Positions 33,716-42,905 of a DNA stretch of 61,284 nucleotides are shown piece after piece. The translations under genes and the position numbers were made by a program. Each line of letters opens with the position of its first letter. Within the stretch, counting starts at the first letter, position 1. The notes beneath the pieces are model-generated. The model worked only from the letters and a program-made list of their open reading frames with translations. It was not told the origin of the DNA and did no database searches. The DNA is from Candidatus Tokpelaia sp. (GTDB lineage: Bacteria; Pseudomonadota; Alphaproteobacteria; Rhizobiales; Rhizobiaceae): NCBI RefSeq assembly GCF_008636115.1, contig NZ_QLZD01000038.1, forward strand, positions 1-61,284, written 5' to 3'.

Positions 33716-34303
33716 TCACCGGCGGCCGCAATTACGTAATTGCCGGTCATAACGCTCTGCCATGCGCTGGGTGCGCCGCGCTGCCGCCACCGCTGCCGGC
33801 GTTGTTTGCCCGCGAGCATAGGCTGCGTGCCCCAACTGATAATTTAAATACAGGCTATAGGCATCATCTGGGCGGACATTGTTTTTAACCACACTGCCGC
33901 GGTGATACCAGGCGATAAATTGCGCCACATCGTCAAAACTGGTGCGGCTGGCACCGTAATGCCCGGTAGATTTTTTATAATGCTCCCATGTGCCGCTAAG
34001 CGCCTGACCATAGCCGTAAGCGGAAGATTGCCGTTTCCACGGAATAAAACCCAAAAGCTTGCGCCGCGGCGGTTTGGCGCGCTGTTTAAAGCCTGATTCC
34101 GTGTTGATTGTGGCCAAAATAACCGGCATGGGAATGCCATATTCACGCTCTGCTTTTTTGGCCGAACGCCCCCAATTATGGAAAAAGCCGTTTTTCTGGC
34201 TGAGCACAGCACAGGCATTGTCGGTTTGCGTGGGGGTGGAGGCGCAACTGCCAAGCCCCAGCAATAAAATTATAAGCGCTATGCCTGATAAAAAGCGCTG
34301 CAT
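33716..34303 (-). CDS. lipoprotein lytic transglycosylase, SLT type
   Basis: A 195-residue protein. The signal peptide has lipobox LGLGSC. The SLT-like domain has the catalytic-type Glu in ILATINTESGFKQ, then AYGYGQALSGTWEHYK and FDDVAQFIAWYH. Such enzymes cut peptidoglycan glycan strands with 1,6-anhydro formation. ATG 34303 with GGTGAGG upstream is preferred over GTG 34312. It is core-genome-like in composition and lies outside the phage cluster on the opposite strand. Confidence 0.85.
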   Translation of the reverse strand: MQRFLSGIALIILLLGLGSCASTPTQTDNACAVLSQKNGFFHNWGRSAKKAEREYGIPMPVILATINTESGFKQRAKPPRRKLLGFIPWKRQSSAYGYGQALSGTWEHYKKSTGHYGASRTSFDDVAQFIAWYHRGSVVKNNVRPDDAYSLYLNYQLGHAAYARGQTTPAAVAAARRTQRMAERYDRQLRNCGRR

Positions 34304-34548
34304 ATGCCTCACCTTGTGCTTACATTATAATCTGCAAATCTAGAGAGACTCTCTTAACAAAATCTTTAACTCTGCCGCCTCTTTATGGCCGAATCACTTT
34401 ATGGTTAAGAAAAATTAAGGCAAAAGCGGCCGGGCGCGGGCTTTGATCAGGCGGCTTTTGCCGCTCGATTGCGCGGCGGAGGGCTTGCGGTTTGAGTGGC
34501 AATATGCTTTATAGGCGGCATAGCAGGTTTTATGCTGCCTGTGTTTAT

Positions 34549-34623
34549 GCGCCTATCGTCTAGCGGTCAGGACGCCGCCCTCTCACGGCGGAAACAGGGG
34601 TTCGATTCCCCTTAGGCGTACCA
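34549..34623 (+). tRNA. tRNA-Glu (anticodon CTC), CCA encoded
   Basis: A cloverleaf can be drawn. The acceptor GCGCCTA pairs with TAGGCGT, the D arm is GTCT...AGGAC, the anticodon loop CCTCTCACG holds CTC, and the T arm is CAGGGGTTCGATTCCCCT. The discriminator A is followed by genomic CCA (34621-34623). It stands alone between the transglycosylase gene and htpX. Confidence 0.95.
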
Positions 34624-34794
34624 TTCTCTGTTTATTATTTATCTGGTTTTTGTTACTGCGGCCGGGGCAGAAGCTCTTGATTGTGCTATGGCTGTTGTTT
34701 TTACCCTTCCTTTATCTTGCCGGCCGTATAATAAGAGTGACTATAATCGTATCAGGCAAAATAACGGCAAACCTGTTTCAAGAGGTGCAGCGCC

Positions 34795-35739
34795 ATGAAT
34801 TTTATCCGCACAGCCATGCTTCTGGCTTTTATGACGGCGCTGTTTATGGCTGTCGGCTATTTTATCGGCGGGATTAACGGCATGTTGATTGCGCTGTTAA
34901 TAGCCGCTGTCATGAATCTTTATTCTTACTGGAATGCCGATAAACTTGTGCTGCGCATGTATGGCGCGCGTGAAGTCAATGCCAGGGCCGCGCCGGAATT
35001 TTATAATCTTGTCAGCCTTTTGGCCCGCGCTGCCTCTCTGCCGCAGCCGCGTGTTTACATTATTGACAATCCCCAGCCCAATGCTTTTGCCACAGGGCGC
35101 AACCCGCAGCATGCGGCAGTCGCGGCAACAACAGGGCTGCTGCAAAGCCTGACGCGTGATGAGCTGGCCGGGGTGATAGCGCATGAACTGGCGCATATCC
35201 GCCACCATGATACACTGACCATGACTTTGACCGCCACTATTGCCGGTGCCATTTCCATGCTCGGCAATTTTGCTCTGTTTTCCGGCCAGGGGGCTAATCG
35301 AAACAGTGAAGGGCAGGGTAATCCGCTGACGGCTATTGCCATGCTGGTTTCAGTTCTGGTGGCGCCTTTTGCCGCCATGCTGGTGCAAATGGCGATTAGC
35401 CGCACGCGCGAATATGAGGCAGATAAAGGCGGAGCAGAAATTTGCGGCAAGCCTTTGGCGCTGGCCTCTGCCTTGCAAAAAATTGCCGGCGCTGTGCGCA
35501 AAATCCCCAATGAAGAGGCAGAGCATAACCCCGCTACGGCGCCGCTGTTTATTATCAACCCCCTGCACGGTCAGGGGGCGGATAATTTGTTTTCCACCCA
35601 CCCGGCGACAGAAAATCGCATTGCTGCTTTGCGTAAAATGGCGCGTGTCATGAATGCGGATATTGAAGATGATTTTTCCCGCATTATGGCAAAAGCGCAG
35701 GAAAGCCGCTATAAAAGGCCGAAATGGCTGCAAAAATAG
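34795..35739 (+). CDS. htpX: membrane zinc metalloprotease HtpX (M48B)
   Basis: A 314-residue protease with two N-terminal membrane helices. His130, Glu131 and His134 form HELAH, in [19 protein letters not shown], and a third ligand Glu lies in the later [15 protein letters not shown]. It degrades misfolded membrane proteins. The conserved neighbour rsmB follows and overlaps or abuts it, the usual rhizobial order. Confidence 0.96.
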   Translation: MNFIRTAMLLAFMTALFMAVGYFIGGINGMLIALLIAAVMNLYSYWNADKLVLRMYGAREVNARAAPEFYNLVSLLARAASLPQPRVYIIDNPQPNAFATGRNPQHAAVAATTGLLQSLTRDELAGVIAHELAHIRHHDTLTMTLTATIAGAISMLGNFALFSGQGANRNSEGQGNPLTAIAMLVSVLVAPFAAMLVQMAISRTREYEADKGGAEICGKPLALASALQKIAGAVRKIPNEEAEHNPATAPLFIINPLHGQGADNLFSTHPATENRIAALRKMARVMNADIEDDFSRIMAKAQESRYKRPKWLQK

Positions 35740-35762
35740 CCGATTGGCGCGTGGGTAAAATT

Positions 35763-37313
35763 ATGGCAGAGCCGAAAGCAGTGGGGCAGGCGGGAGATAA
35801 GGCAATACAGCGTCAAAAAGCGCCAAAACAGCAAAAGCCGGCAGCCCCAGTGCCGCCGGCAATGCCTGCGGGGCTGGCATTGCGGCAAATAGCGGCCCGG
35901 CTGCTGGCGGCGGTAGTGGATAAGAAAACTTCGCTGGACGGGTTGCTGGACGAGACCGGCGGCAGCAGGGCTTTGTCGGCTTTTGACCGGCGCGATCGGG
36001 CTTTGCTGCGCGCTATATTACAGGCCGCCTTGCGCTATCGCGGCGTGCTGGCGGCGCGATTGGCGCAGTTGCTGCAAAGGCCGCTGCCGCCAAAAGCGAG
36101 GGCACTGGAGCATATTTTGCATATTGGCGCGGCGCAAATTCTTTATCTCAATGTGCCTGATCACGCTGCCATTGATCTGGCGGTAGAGAGCGCCAGGCGC
36201 CACCCGCAGACAAAGCGCTTTGGCGGCCTGGTTAATGCGGTTTTGCGCCGCCTGGCGCGGCAAGGCGCGGCAAGCGGCGATGCGGCGCTGCCGGCGGCGG
36301 CTTTTGTGCCGCCATGGTTCTGGCAAATGCTGACAGCAGATTACGGCGCTGAAAAAGCCGAAGCTATTATAAGAGCGCAACTTTATCTGCCGCCGCTGGA
36401 TATTACAGTTAAAGCAGAGGCGCCGTTTTGGGCGGAAAAGCTGCGCGGCAGGCTTCTGCCTTTTGGCACTGTGCGCCTTGCTGCGGCTGATAATACGCAG
36501 TCTGAGCAAGGCGCGGCTGATAAAGCGGCAGCTAATGTGGAACGGCAGCAACCGGAGCCGGCGGGCAAAACCGCCGTGGCGACTATGGCGGGCTTTGCCG
36601 AGGGCGCCTGGTGGGTGCAAAATGCGGCGGCAAGCCTGCCGGCGCGGCTGATGGGGGATATAAAGGGCCGGCGCGTGGCTGATTTATGCGCTGCTCCCGG
36701 CGGCAAAACCGCGCAATTAGCCCTGAATGGGGCTAGTGTGACGGCGGTTGATATTTCTGCCAGCCGGCTGGCCAGATTGCGGCACAATATGCAGCGGCTG
36801 CGCCTGCCGGTGGAAACCTGGCAGGGAGATATGCGTACTATTGCCGAGCAGCCGGGCTTCCGGCCATATGATGCCGTGCTGCTGGACGCGCCTTGCTCGG
36901 CCACCGGCACAATCCGCCGTCACCCTGATATAATGTGGACAAAAAATGCCGGTAATATTGCCGCTTTGGCGCAGTTGCAGGCGGAGTTGCTGGCAGCCTG
37001 CCTGCCTTTGGTGAAGAGCGGCGGTCTGATTATGTTTTGCAACTGCTCTTTGGCTCGGCGCGAAGGGGAAGAAGTGGTGAATGGTTTTTTGCGCGACTAT
37101 AAGAGCGCGGTCAAGCTTTTGCCTTTTACCGCGGCAGATATGCAGGCTTTGCTTGATGATGAAGCCAGGCAATCAGATGCAATGCGCGCTCAGGCCGCCG
37201 GGCTTATAACGGAGCAGGGCTTTTTACGCACGACCCCCGCTGATTTGCCGGATAAAGAGCCGCTTTTCGCCGGTCTGGACGGTTTTTTTGCCGCCCGCCT
37301 GCAAAAATTATAA
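35763..37313 (+). CDS. rsmB: 16S rRNA (cytosine-5-)-methyltransferase RsmB-type
   Basis: About 516 residues: an N-terminal extension rich in Ala/Lys/Pro, a NusB-like RNA-binding domain (AFDRRDRALLRAILQAALRYRG), and a Rossmann methyltransferase. The latter has the AdoMet motif DLCAAPGGKTAQLA, DAPCSATGTIRRHPD with one catalytic Cys, and NCSLARREGEEVV with the second Cys. It methylates C967 of 16S rRNA. ATG 35763 or ATG 35724 (overlapping the htpX stop) may be used. Its last 124 bases overlap an antisense Abi_2 frame. Confidence 0.92.
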   Translation: MAEPKAVGQAGDKAIQRQKAPKQQKPAAPVPPAMPAGLALRQIAARLLAAVVDKKTSLDGLLDETGGSRALSAFDRRDRALLRAILQAALRYRGVLAARLAQLLQRPLPPKARALEHILHIGAAQILYLNVPDHAAIDLAVESARRHPQTKRFGGLVNAVLRRLARQGAASGDAALPAAAFVPPWFWQMLTADYGAEKAEAIIRAQLYLPPLDITVKAEAPFWAEKLRGRLLPFGTVRLAAADNTQSEQGAADKAAANVERQQPEPAGKTAVATMAGFAEGAWWVQNAAASLPARLMGDIKGRRVADLCAAPGGKTAQLALNGASVTAVDISASRLARLRHNMQRLRLPVETWQGDMRTIAEQPGFRPYDAVLLDAPCSATGTIRRHPDIMWTKNAGNIAALAQLQAELLAACLPLVKSGGLIMFCNCSLARREGEEVVNGFLRDYKSAVKLLPFTAADMQALLDDEARQSDAMRAQAAGLITEQGFLRTTPADLPDKEPLFAGLDGFFAARLQKL

Positions 37314-38254
37314 ATAATAACCCGGCTTGCGGCTTTATTTGTGGCCGCTGCATATTGCCAAAGCGGCCTTTGCTGCCAATCCGGCGGAAAGCCCATAAAG
37401 TTTAAGTGGGCATAAGATGGCCGCGTAGTGACACAGTGTTTAATTTTTGTTTTCCAGACGGCCTCCGGTTTAATAATTTTGAGCAAATGGGCAATATAGA
37501 CGAGTGCATTATAGATCTTATTATTGGCAGAGCTATTAAGATTTTGCGCTAGAAATTCCGGTTTCTTTGCTATCGGCTGCTTAATGATTAAATCACGATT
37601 CCACAAGCGGCCATGATGGGCGCAAATATTACGAATATAGGATAAATGCTGTAAAACCGGCAGAAATATAGTTTCGTCCAAACTATATGGCCGGGCAATG
37701 GCATTTCTGTCAGCAGGCTGCCGTAAATCTGCCAGCAATTTTGATAATGTGCCGAAAGTGAGAAGCTCGGCCACTATCCATAAAGGCGGCAAGAGCGGGC
37801 TGTCATAAACCTGTTTATAATGCCGGGTAAAGAGGTTATTGGGTTTCTGCAATTCTCTGTTTGTATCGCTGATAATTTTTGCCAAAGGGGCAGCGGTTTT
37901 GTAATGCTGCCAGTCTAAATAGCCGTGGGCACCATATTCCAGACTCATAAAGCGCACGAAATTTGCGCGGATAGAGATTTCGATCCGCTCTATAGCATCT
38001 ATAATCAGTAATTTTAAGGCCCGGTCAAACTCATAGAGTTTGACAATTTCAGCAAAATCCGTGCCGGGGCGAAAGGCGCGGGAAGCTCCGGCTGATGTTT
38101 TATAGGGAAACCAGTAAGCGCTTAAATGGTAATAACCAATATGGGCGAGGCTATGCCTCGCCGCCGCCGGATCCGCAATACGCAGCCCTTTGCGTTGCAG
38201 ATGCGCTACTTGCTCGGCAGGAGACAAAGCCAGTTTGGCAAAGACTGCCCCCAT
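37190..38254 (-). CDS. Abi_2 family abortive-infection-like protein (HEPN)
   Basis: A ~354-residue Abi_2 protein (AbiD/AbiF type). It has LSPAEQVAHLQRKGL at the start, then IGYYHLSAYWFPYK, FDRALKLLIIDAIERIEISIRANF, and the HEPN RNase-type motif RNICAHHGRLWN (R-x4-H). The usual family ending GFPPDWQQRPLWQ is passed without a stop, and about 54 extra residues are read antisense over the end of rsmB. A homologue at 50505 stops right at that ending, so a lost stop is likely. ATG 38254 is chosen; 38296 is possible. Confidence 0.85.
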   Translation of the reverse strand: MGAVFAKLALSPAEQVAHLQRKGLRIADPAAARHSLAHIGYYHLSAYWFPYKTSAGASRAFRPGTDFAEIVKLYEFDRALKLLIIDAIERIEISIRANFVRFMSLEYGAHGYLDWQHYKTAAPLAKIISDTNRELQKPNNLFTRHYKQVYDSPLLPPLWIVAELLTFGTLSKLLADLRQPADRNAIARPYSLDETIFLPVLQHLSYIRNICAHHGRLWNRDLIIKQPIAKKPEFLAQNLNSSANNKIYNALVYIAHLLKIIKPEAVWKTKIKHCVTTRPSYAHLNFMGFPPDWQQRPLWQYAAATNKAASRVIIYNFCRRAAKKPSRPAKSGSLSGKSAGVVRKKPCSVISPAA

Positions 38255-38446
38255 CGACTCACCACTCGGCGCCCTGACAAAAGAAATTCTGCGCAACGCT
38301 GCTTCTATGAAGCTTCAAAGGCCTTTCTGGTGCGCTGTGTTATAGCGTGAAATACGCCTTCACAAGCGTGAAAGGAACTATTATCGTGATCATAAGGCGA
38401 GAAGAACAAAAAAGCAAGATAAAAATAACACAAAATTTGCAGCCTC

Positions 38447-39004
38447 TCACGCTGCCGGCGGGCATTTTCGCTGCCGGCTTTCTGTTTGTAGCAGGTTGTG
38501 CAGCACTTCTTCCAGCTTTGGCTCATGAATATTGAGCCGGCGCAAGGCTGACACAGTATTGGCGACATAAGCGCGATTGCTACCGGCCACGCCATACGCC
38601 GGGGCAACAATGCCGGCAATGGCAGCGGCCTGTAAATCGCCGGCAAACAGGGCATGCTCAAGGTCGGAGACAAAAACCAGCGCCTCTACTTCAGCTCCGC
38701 CGGCTAATTGGAGCGGAATATGCTCTTCTTTATAGCTATTATCCACCTGTTCGCGCTTTACCAGATAATGATAGGCCGCCGGTGCATTGCCCTTATCGAC
38801 ATAAAAAGCCACGCCGCAGCATGAGCCGCCGGGGTTAAGCCCCATGACCAGCCCCGGCTGTTCTCTTGTGCCGCGATGATGGTGGGAATAAATGCACAGG
38901 CTGCGGTGATAGCCCGCAAGGCGGGCACGCTGTGCCTCACTATAGACAAAGCCGGGATTCCACATTAAAGAACCGTAACCGAAAACCCAAAAGGCCTTTT
39001 TCAT
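38447..39004 (-). CDS. ChaC-like gamma-glutamylcyclotransferase
   Basis: A 185-residue protein with the family start FGYGSLMWNPGF (the YGSL substrate loop) and RLAGYHRSLCIYS. It also has CCGVAFYV and a catalytic-type Glu region (LVKREQ). ChaC enzymes cleave the gamma-glutamyl bond of glutathione, giving 5-oxoproline and Cys-Gly. It is divergent from the DUF2125 gene, a pairing common in Hyphomicrobiales. Confidence 0.9.
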   Translation of the reverse strand: MKKAFWVFGYGSLMWNPGFVYSEAQRARLAGYHRSLCIYSHHHRGTREQPGLVMGLNPGGSCCGVAFYVDKGNAPAAYHYLVKREQVDNSYKEEHIPLQLAGGAEVEALVFVSDLEHALFAGDLQAAAIAGIVAPAYGVAGSNRAYVANTVSALRRLNIHEPKLEEVLHNLLQTESRQRKCPPAA

Positions 39005-39204
39005 CACTTTATTCCAAAAGCAAAACTCAAACCTGCTATGTTGCCTTTATAATGTGGCAATTTGCCGGATAAAAGCAATTTTCTGCCATTTTTATGTGTT
39101 TTTTTGGTAAAATCCGCTTGTTTTGCCTGCGGTTTTATCTCAAACTTGGTTTTTGGCCGGAGCCGGCGGCCTTGAAGGCTGTAAAATTTGAGGATCAGGC
39201 GTTA

Positions 39205-40341
39205 ATGTCGCATAAAAACGGGCAGGGGCACATAAAATCTCGCGGCAGGCGCCGCCGCAGCCTTATCCTGGCAGTAATACTGCTTTTCGCCGCTATTTAT
39301 AGCGGCTTTTGGTATTTTATGGCCGGCCGCGTGGAAAATAATCTCATTGCCTATATTGGGCAGGCGGCGGTAGAAGGGGTGGATATTCGCTGCGGCGATT
39401 TGCGCAAAAGCGGTTATCCGCTGCGCCTGGCCATATCCTGCGCCGGTCTATCGATTGATAAAGAAAGTGCTGTGCCGGGCTGGGCTGAAACCAATATTAT
39501 ATTGGAAAGCGGCGCGGCGGCTAAAGAGGGCGGGGGCGCTGTGCCGGGCAGCGGTAATGCCGGCGCCCTGATTTTTCGCAGCTCCTATTTAACCGCCGGC
39601 GCGCCGGTTTATGCACCGCATTGGATATTGGCAGAAATGGGGGCGCCCGCTTTGCTGAAACTGCCTTATAGCCGGGTGATTGAAGCGGATTGGCAAAAAC
39701 TGCAATGTGAGGGTGATTGCGCGGCCGGCCGGCCGCGCAATATTGATATAAGCGCCGAAAAACTGGTTATTGGCAATTTGCCGTTTTTGCCCGATAAAGC
39801 GCTGCTCTCGGCTGATTTTTTGCGCTTTGGCAGCAAAAAGCGTGATGGCGGCAAATTATCTTTTTCCCTTTCTTTCGATGATTTATCGGTTCCCTATTTG
39901 TTTTCGGGCGCGTATATAGCTCTGCCGCCGGCTGACGGCTCGCTCGATATTATCTGTGACAAAGCGGGGGATTTTTATGCCGGCTTGCGACAGGTTTTGC
40001 GCCGGCCGGATAAAACCTGGCTCAGGGGTAAATCGGGCGAAATCAGGAAACTGGTTTTATCTTTTAAAAATGGTGGCGGCCTGGCTTTATCCGGCCCGGT
40101 TGCCGTTACCGATAATGGGCGGGTAAACGGCAAAATTACCATTTCATTGACGGATTCTACGGCGCTTATGCGGACTGCTCGCTCTGTTTTCCCCAATCAG
40201 GCGGATAATCTGGAAAGCCTGTTTTTTGTTTTAAACTCTATGCCAAAAAATAAAAAAGGTGAGCCGCAACTGGTGCTGGAGATTATCGATAGCCATATGC
40301 GCCTGGGTTTTTTGAAGCTCGGCAAAATTCCGCCGCTTTAA
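39205..40341 (+). CDS. DUF2125 domain-containing protein
   Basis: A 378-residue protein. A basic N-terminus is followed by one membrane helix (LILAVILLFAAIYSGFWYF). The periplasmic body begins NNLIAYIGQAAVEGVDIRCGDLRKSGYPLRLAISC, the DUF2125 signature, and continues as beta-rich AsmA-like sequence. Function unknown; it may be envelope-related. ATG 39205 is preferred because the upstream extension is not conserved-looking. Confidence 0.85.
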   Translation: MSHKNGQGHIKSRGRRRRSLILAVILLFAAIYSGFWYFMAGRVENNLIAYIGQAAVEGVDIRCGDLRKSGYPLRLAISCAGLSIDKESAVPGWAETNIILESGAAAKEGGGAVPGSGNAGALIFRSSYLTAGAPVYAPHWILAEMGAPALLKLPYSRVIEADWQKLQCEGDCAAGRPRNIDISAEKLVIGNLPFLPDKALLSADFLRFGSKKRDGGKLSFSLSFDDLSVPYLFSGAYIALPPADGSLDIICDKAGDFYAGLRQVLRRPDKTWLRGKSGEIRKLVLSFKNGGGLALSGPVAVTDNGRVNGKITISLTDSTALMRTARSVFPNQADNLESLFFVLNSMPKNKKGEPQLVLEIIDSHMRLGFLKLGKIPPL

Positions 40342-40532
40342 TCTGCCGTTTTATTTTTGCTGTGCCTATGAGCCGCATGGCGGCTTTGGCCTTTGTCGCT
40401 TTTTAAAAATTCCGGCAATAAAAATGCAAAAAAATAAATTTTTGTATTGCATTTCTTTTTATCTTGCGCCATACAGGCAGCACATAAAGCGGGGCTGATC
40501 TGTGGGGTCGGGCTGTGTTTTATGGGGAGTAT

Positions 40533-40607
40533 GCGGGTGTAGCTCAGGGGTAGAGCACAACCTTGCCAAGGTTGGGGTCGTGGGTTCGAATCCCATCGCC
40601 CGCTCCA
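40533..40607 (+). tRNA. tRNA-Gly (anticodon GCC), CCA encoded
   Basis: The acceptor GCGGGTG pairs with CGCCCGC, with one G-U. The D arm is GCTCAGGGGTAGAGC, the anticodon loop CTTGCCAAG holds GCC, and the T arm is GTGGGTTCGAATCCCAT. Genomic CCA is at 40605-40607. A minus-strand open frame that contains the well-known WDSNPRP string is only its shadow. Confidence 0.95.
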
Positions 40608-41124
40608 TTTTTCGGCGGTGTTCTCCGCTTTATTTTGCGCTAATACTCGCGCCCAGGCCGTTGCGCGCGGCAAAGCCGGCAGCGGCGTATAGTTAATCAG
40701 AAAATGCAGCCCGTTACGGCCTTTGGCTCTTGTTTCGCTTAAGCGTAATAATGCCGGGGGTCTGCCATTGCCGGCGATCTGTCAGAGCAAATATTACTTT
40801 CAGCCTGTCGGAATTATTACCGGTTTCGCCAGGGGGCGCAGCGGTGTCATGGCGGCAATTTGGCCCGGCTTTTGTCTTTTGATTCCTGTGGCTGTGGGAC
40901 AAAGCCCGGGTAACAGGCAAAGCGGGCAGATTAGGCCCATTTAACTTTTTCGTAAGAGAAAAACTTTATTATGAGGCGGTTTTCGCCTTTAATGATTCTT
41001 CCAGAGCCGTTTTGATGTAGTGTCGCGCGGTTTGGTGCTGTAAGCGGGTTATTGTGCTGTTTGCCCTGCGGGCTACAGATAAAAGGCGCAGTGCGTTGTG
41101 TCAAAAGTTTCGATTGTCAGTTCT
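40608..41124. other. spacer without a recognised gene
   Basis: About 500 bases between tRNA-Gly and the L,D-transpeptidase gene. I see no gene, repeat or terminator in it that I can support. Short open frames look like chance. Confidence 0.5.
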
Positions 41125-41841
41125 ATGTCCAAATCTTCTTTTCCGCTTTCCAGAAGGCAATTTTTGCATTTTTCCGTTTTGTCCGCTTTTGCTGCCGGGC
41201 TTGGCGGCTGTGCCGTGCCGGGGCTTGATAATTCAGGCGGCCGCCAGGCGCCGATGCGGCCTGAAATCGGTGTGGATTCCGATATATCAGGCTTTGCCCA
41301 AATGTATGCCGCCGTGCATGATGGCGGTTTTGATATACCTGCCGTGCCTTATATGCGTGTGCCGCGTGAATTCCGCCGCCAGCTTGTGCCGAATACAACC
41401 GGCGAGCGCCCGGGCACGATTATAGTGGATACCAAAGCGCATTTTCTTTATTACACTCTGCCTGATGGCGATGCCGTGCGCTATGGTGTCGGGGTTGGCA
41501 AGCAGGGTTTTGAATGGTCGGGCCGGGCGCATGTGCAATATAAAAAAGAATGGCCGCGCTGGACCCCGCCGCGGGAAATGATTGCCCGCCAGCCGGAGCT
41601 GATAAAATATAAAAACGGTATGGAGCCGGGGCTGATGAACCCGCTGGGCGCGCGCGCTTTTTATATTTACCGTAAAAATGCTCAAGGCAAAAATGCCGAT
41701 ACGGGTTACCGCATTCACGGCTCGCCGGAATGGTGGTCCATCGGCCAATCTGTGTCTTCAGGCTGTATCCGGCTGATCAATCAGGATATTATCGATCTTT
41801 ATGGCCGCGTTCCGGCTGATGCGCCGATTGTTGTGCGTTAG
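41125..41841 (+). CDS. L,D-transpeptidase (YkuD domain)
   Basis: A 238-residue cell-wall enzyme. The N-terminus SRRQFLHF followed by a hydrophobic stretch and LGGC suggests a Tat-type lipoprotein signal. The YkuD domain spans about 95-238 (GTIIVDTKAHFLYYTL) and ends in the catalytic HGS...SVSSGCIRL with Cys as nucleophile. It forms 3-3 cross-links or attaches proteins to peptidoglycan. ATG 41125 is preferred over GTG 41098. An 11-base G tract (41885-41895) lies just after the gene. Confidence 0.92.
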   Translation: MSKSSFPLSRRQFLHFSVLSAFAAGLGGCAVPGLDNSGGRQAPMRPEIGVDSDISGFAQMYAAVHDGGFDIPAVPYMRVPREFRRQLVPNTTGERPGTIIVDTKAHFLYYTLPDGDAVRYGVGVGKQGFEWSGRAHVQYKKEWPRWTPPREMIARQPELIKYKNGMEPGLMNPLGARAFYIYRKNAQGKNADTGYRIHGSPEWWSIGQSVSSGCIRLINQDIIDLYGRVPADAPIVVR

Positions 41842-41976
41842 GGTCGGCTGTGCCGGGCAGAGGCGAAAAGTATAAAGCTTAGCCGGGGGGGGGGGCGCCT
41901 TTTGCCGGCCGCGCCTTTGTGCATTTTACCGTTATATTATCAATGACTATCTGTATTTCTGCTATATTGGGCTTGA

Positions 41977-42066
41977 TATGTTAAAAAAAATGGAAATTTT
42001 TAACATATTATGGCCGTTATGTTAAAAAATTTATCATATTTCCTGTTTTGGGATAGGACATGTTAA
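41977..42066. promoter_or_regulatory. phased TGTTAA operator-like array upstream of the fic remnant
   Basis: TATGTTAAAAA (41977-41987) and its inverse TTTTTAACATA (41997-42007) form a perfect 11-bp palindrome with a 9-base centre. TGTTAA cores stand at 41979, 42000 (inverted), 42020 and 42061, spaced 21, 20 and 41 bases, i.e. near whole numbers of double helix turns. This looks like a binding array for a dimeric regulator. Confidence 0.5.
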
Positions 42067-42089
42067 AGCCTGTTTAATATTTTGCCTGA

Positions 42090-42899
42090 TTTGGCATCTC
42101 AGCCTTCATTACTGCCGGCTTTCGCGACCTGAAGCGCTATCAAAATATTATCAGCAATACGGCTATTACAGATATGTTCAGGATTTTGAAGGGGCATGGC
42201 GGCGGTTATCGGCAAACACCGGGAACAGTTTTGAGAAATGACAGAACGGGAGAAAATGTTTATATCCCGCCCCAGGACAGGCAGAAAATAGAGCAGGCTA
42301 TGGCCAGGCTGTTGCACTTTGTCAATGATGATTCCCTGTCTGCTGTTGACCTGTTGATAAAAATGGCTTTGATTCCTCATCAATTTGAAAGCATTCACCC
42401 GTTCTCAGGTGGTAATGGCAGGATTGGCCCCATTCTAAATATTCTTTATTTAACCCGCACAGGTCTTTTGGATAGTCCGATATTATATTTAAGCCGGGCT
42501 ATCAATGCCTCGAAAGATGAATATTATCATTTGCTTCAGGCCGTGAGAGATAAGGGGGAGTGGGAGGAGTAGATATTGTATATTTTAAATGCTGTCGATA
42601 AAACAGCGCAAACAACGTTGAATCTGGTAGAACATATTCGCAAGCAAATGGCGGCGATGAAACACAGGCTGCGGCAGGAATTGCCGAATCTTTATTCGCA
42701 AGATTTGCTGAATAATGTGTTTCGTCACCCTTATACAAGAACCGAATTTGTGGCAAAGGATTTAAAGAAATCACGCCAGACTGCGGCAAAATATTTAGAG
42801 GAATTGGCAGCAAAGGATTTTGTTAAAAAATGTACAATCGGCAGAAATAATTACTATATCAATACACCGTTAGTACAGCTTTTCCTTAATAATTCCTGA
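42090..42899 (+). pseudogene. Fic family (AMPylase-type) gene, decayed
   Basis: One frame carries the C-terminal two thirds of a Fic protein: GYRQTPGTVL, YIPPQDRQ, the Fic core HPFSGGNGRIGP, ILYLSRAINASKDEYYHLLQ, and a winged-helix end (YTRTEFVAKDLKKSRQTAAKYLEELA). Three defects are seen. The N-terminal part is missing. The catalytic GNGRxGR has Pro in place of the last Arg. An in-frame TAG (42570-42572) stands where relatives have Trp (EEW), after which the frame continues. Fic enzymes add AMP to target proteins; this copy should be inactive. Confidence 0.88.
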
Positions 42900-42905
42900 T
42901 AAAAG

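Noticed and set aside
34549-34623. tRNA-Glu as prophage attachment site
   Set aside because: I found no duplicate of the tRNA 3' end at the left side of the phage cluster, and an intact transglycosylase gene separates the tRNA from the last phage gene.
40338-40673. Minus-strand open frame containing a WDSNPRP string
   Set aside because: This is the well-known spurious translation of a tRNA gene (tRNA-Gly at 40533-40607).
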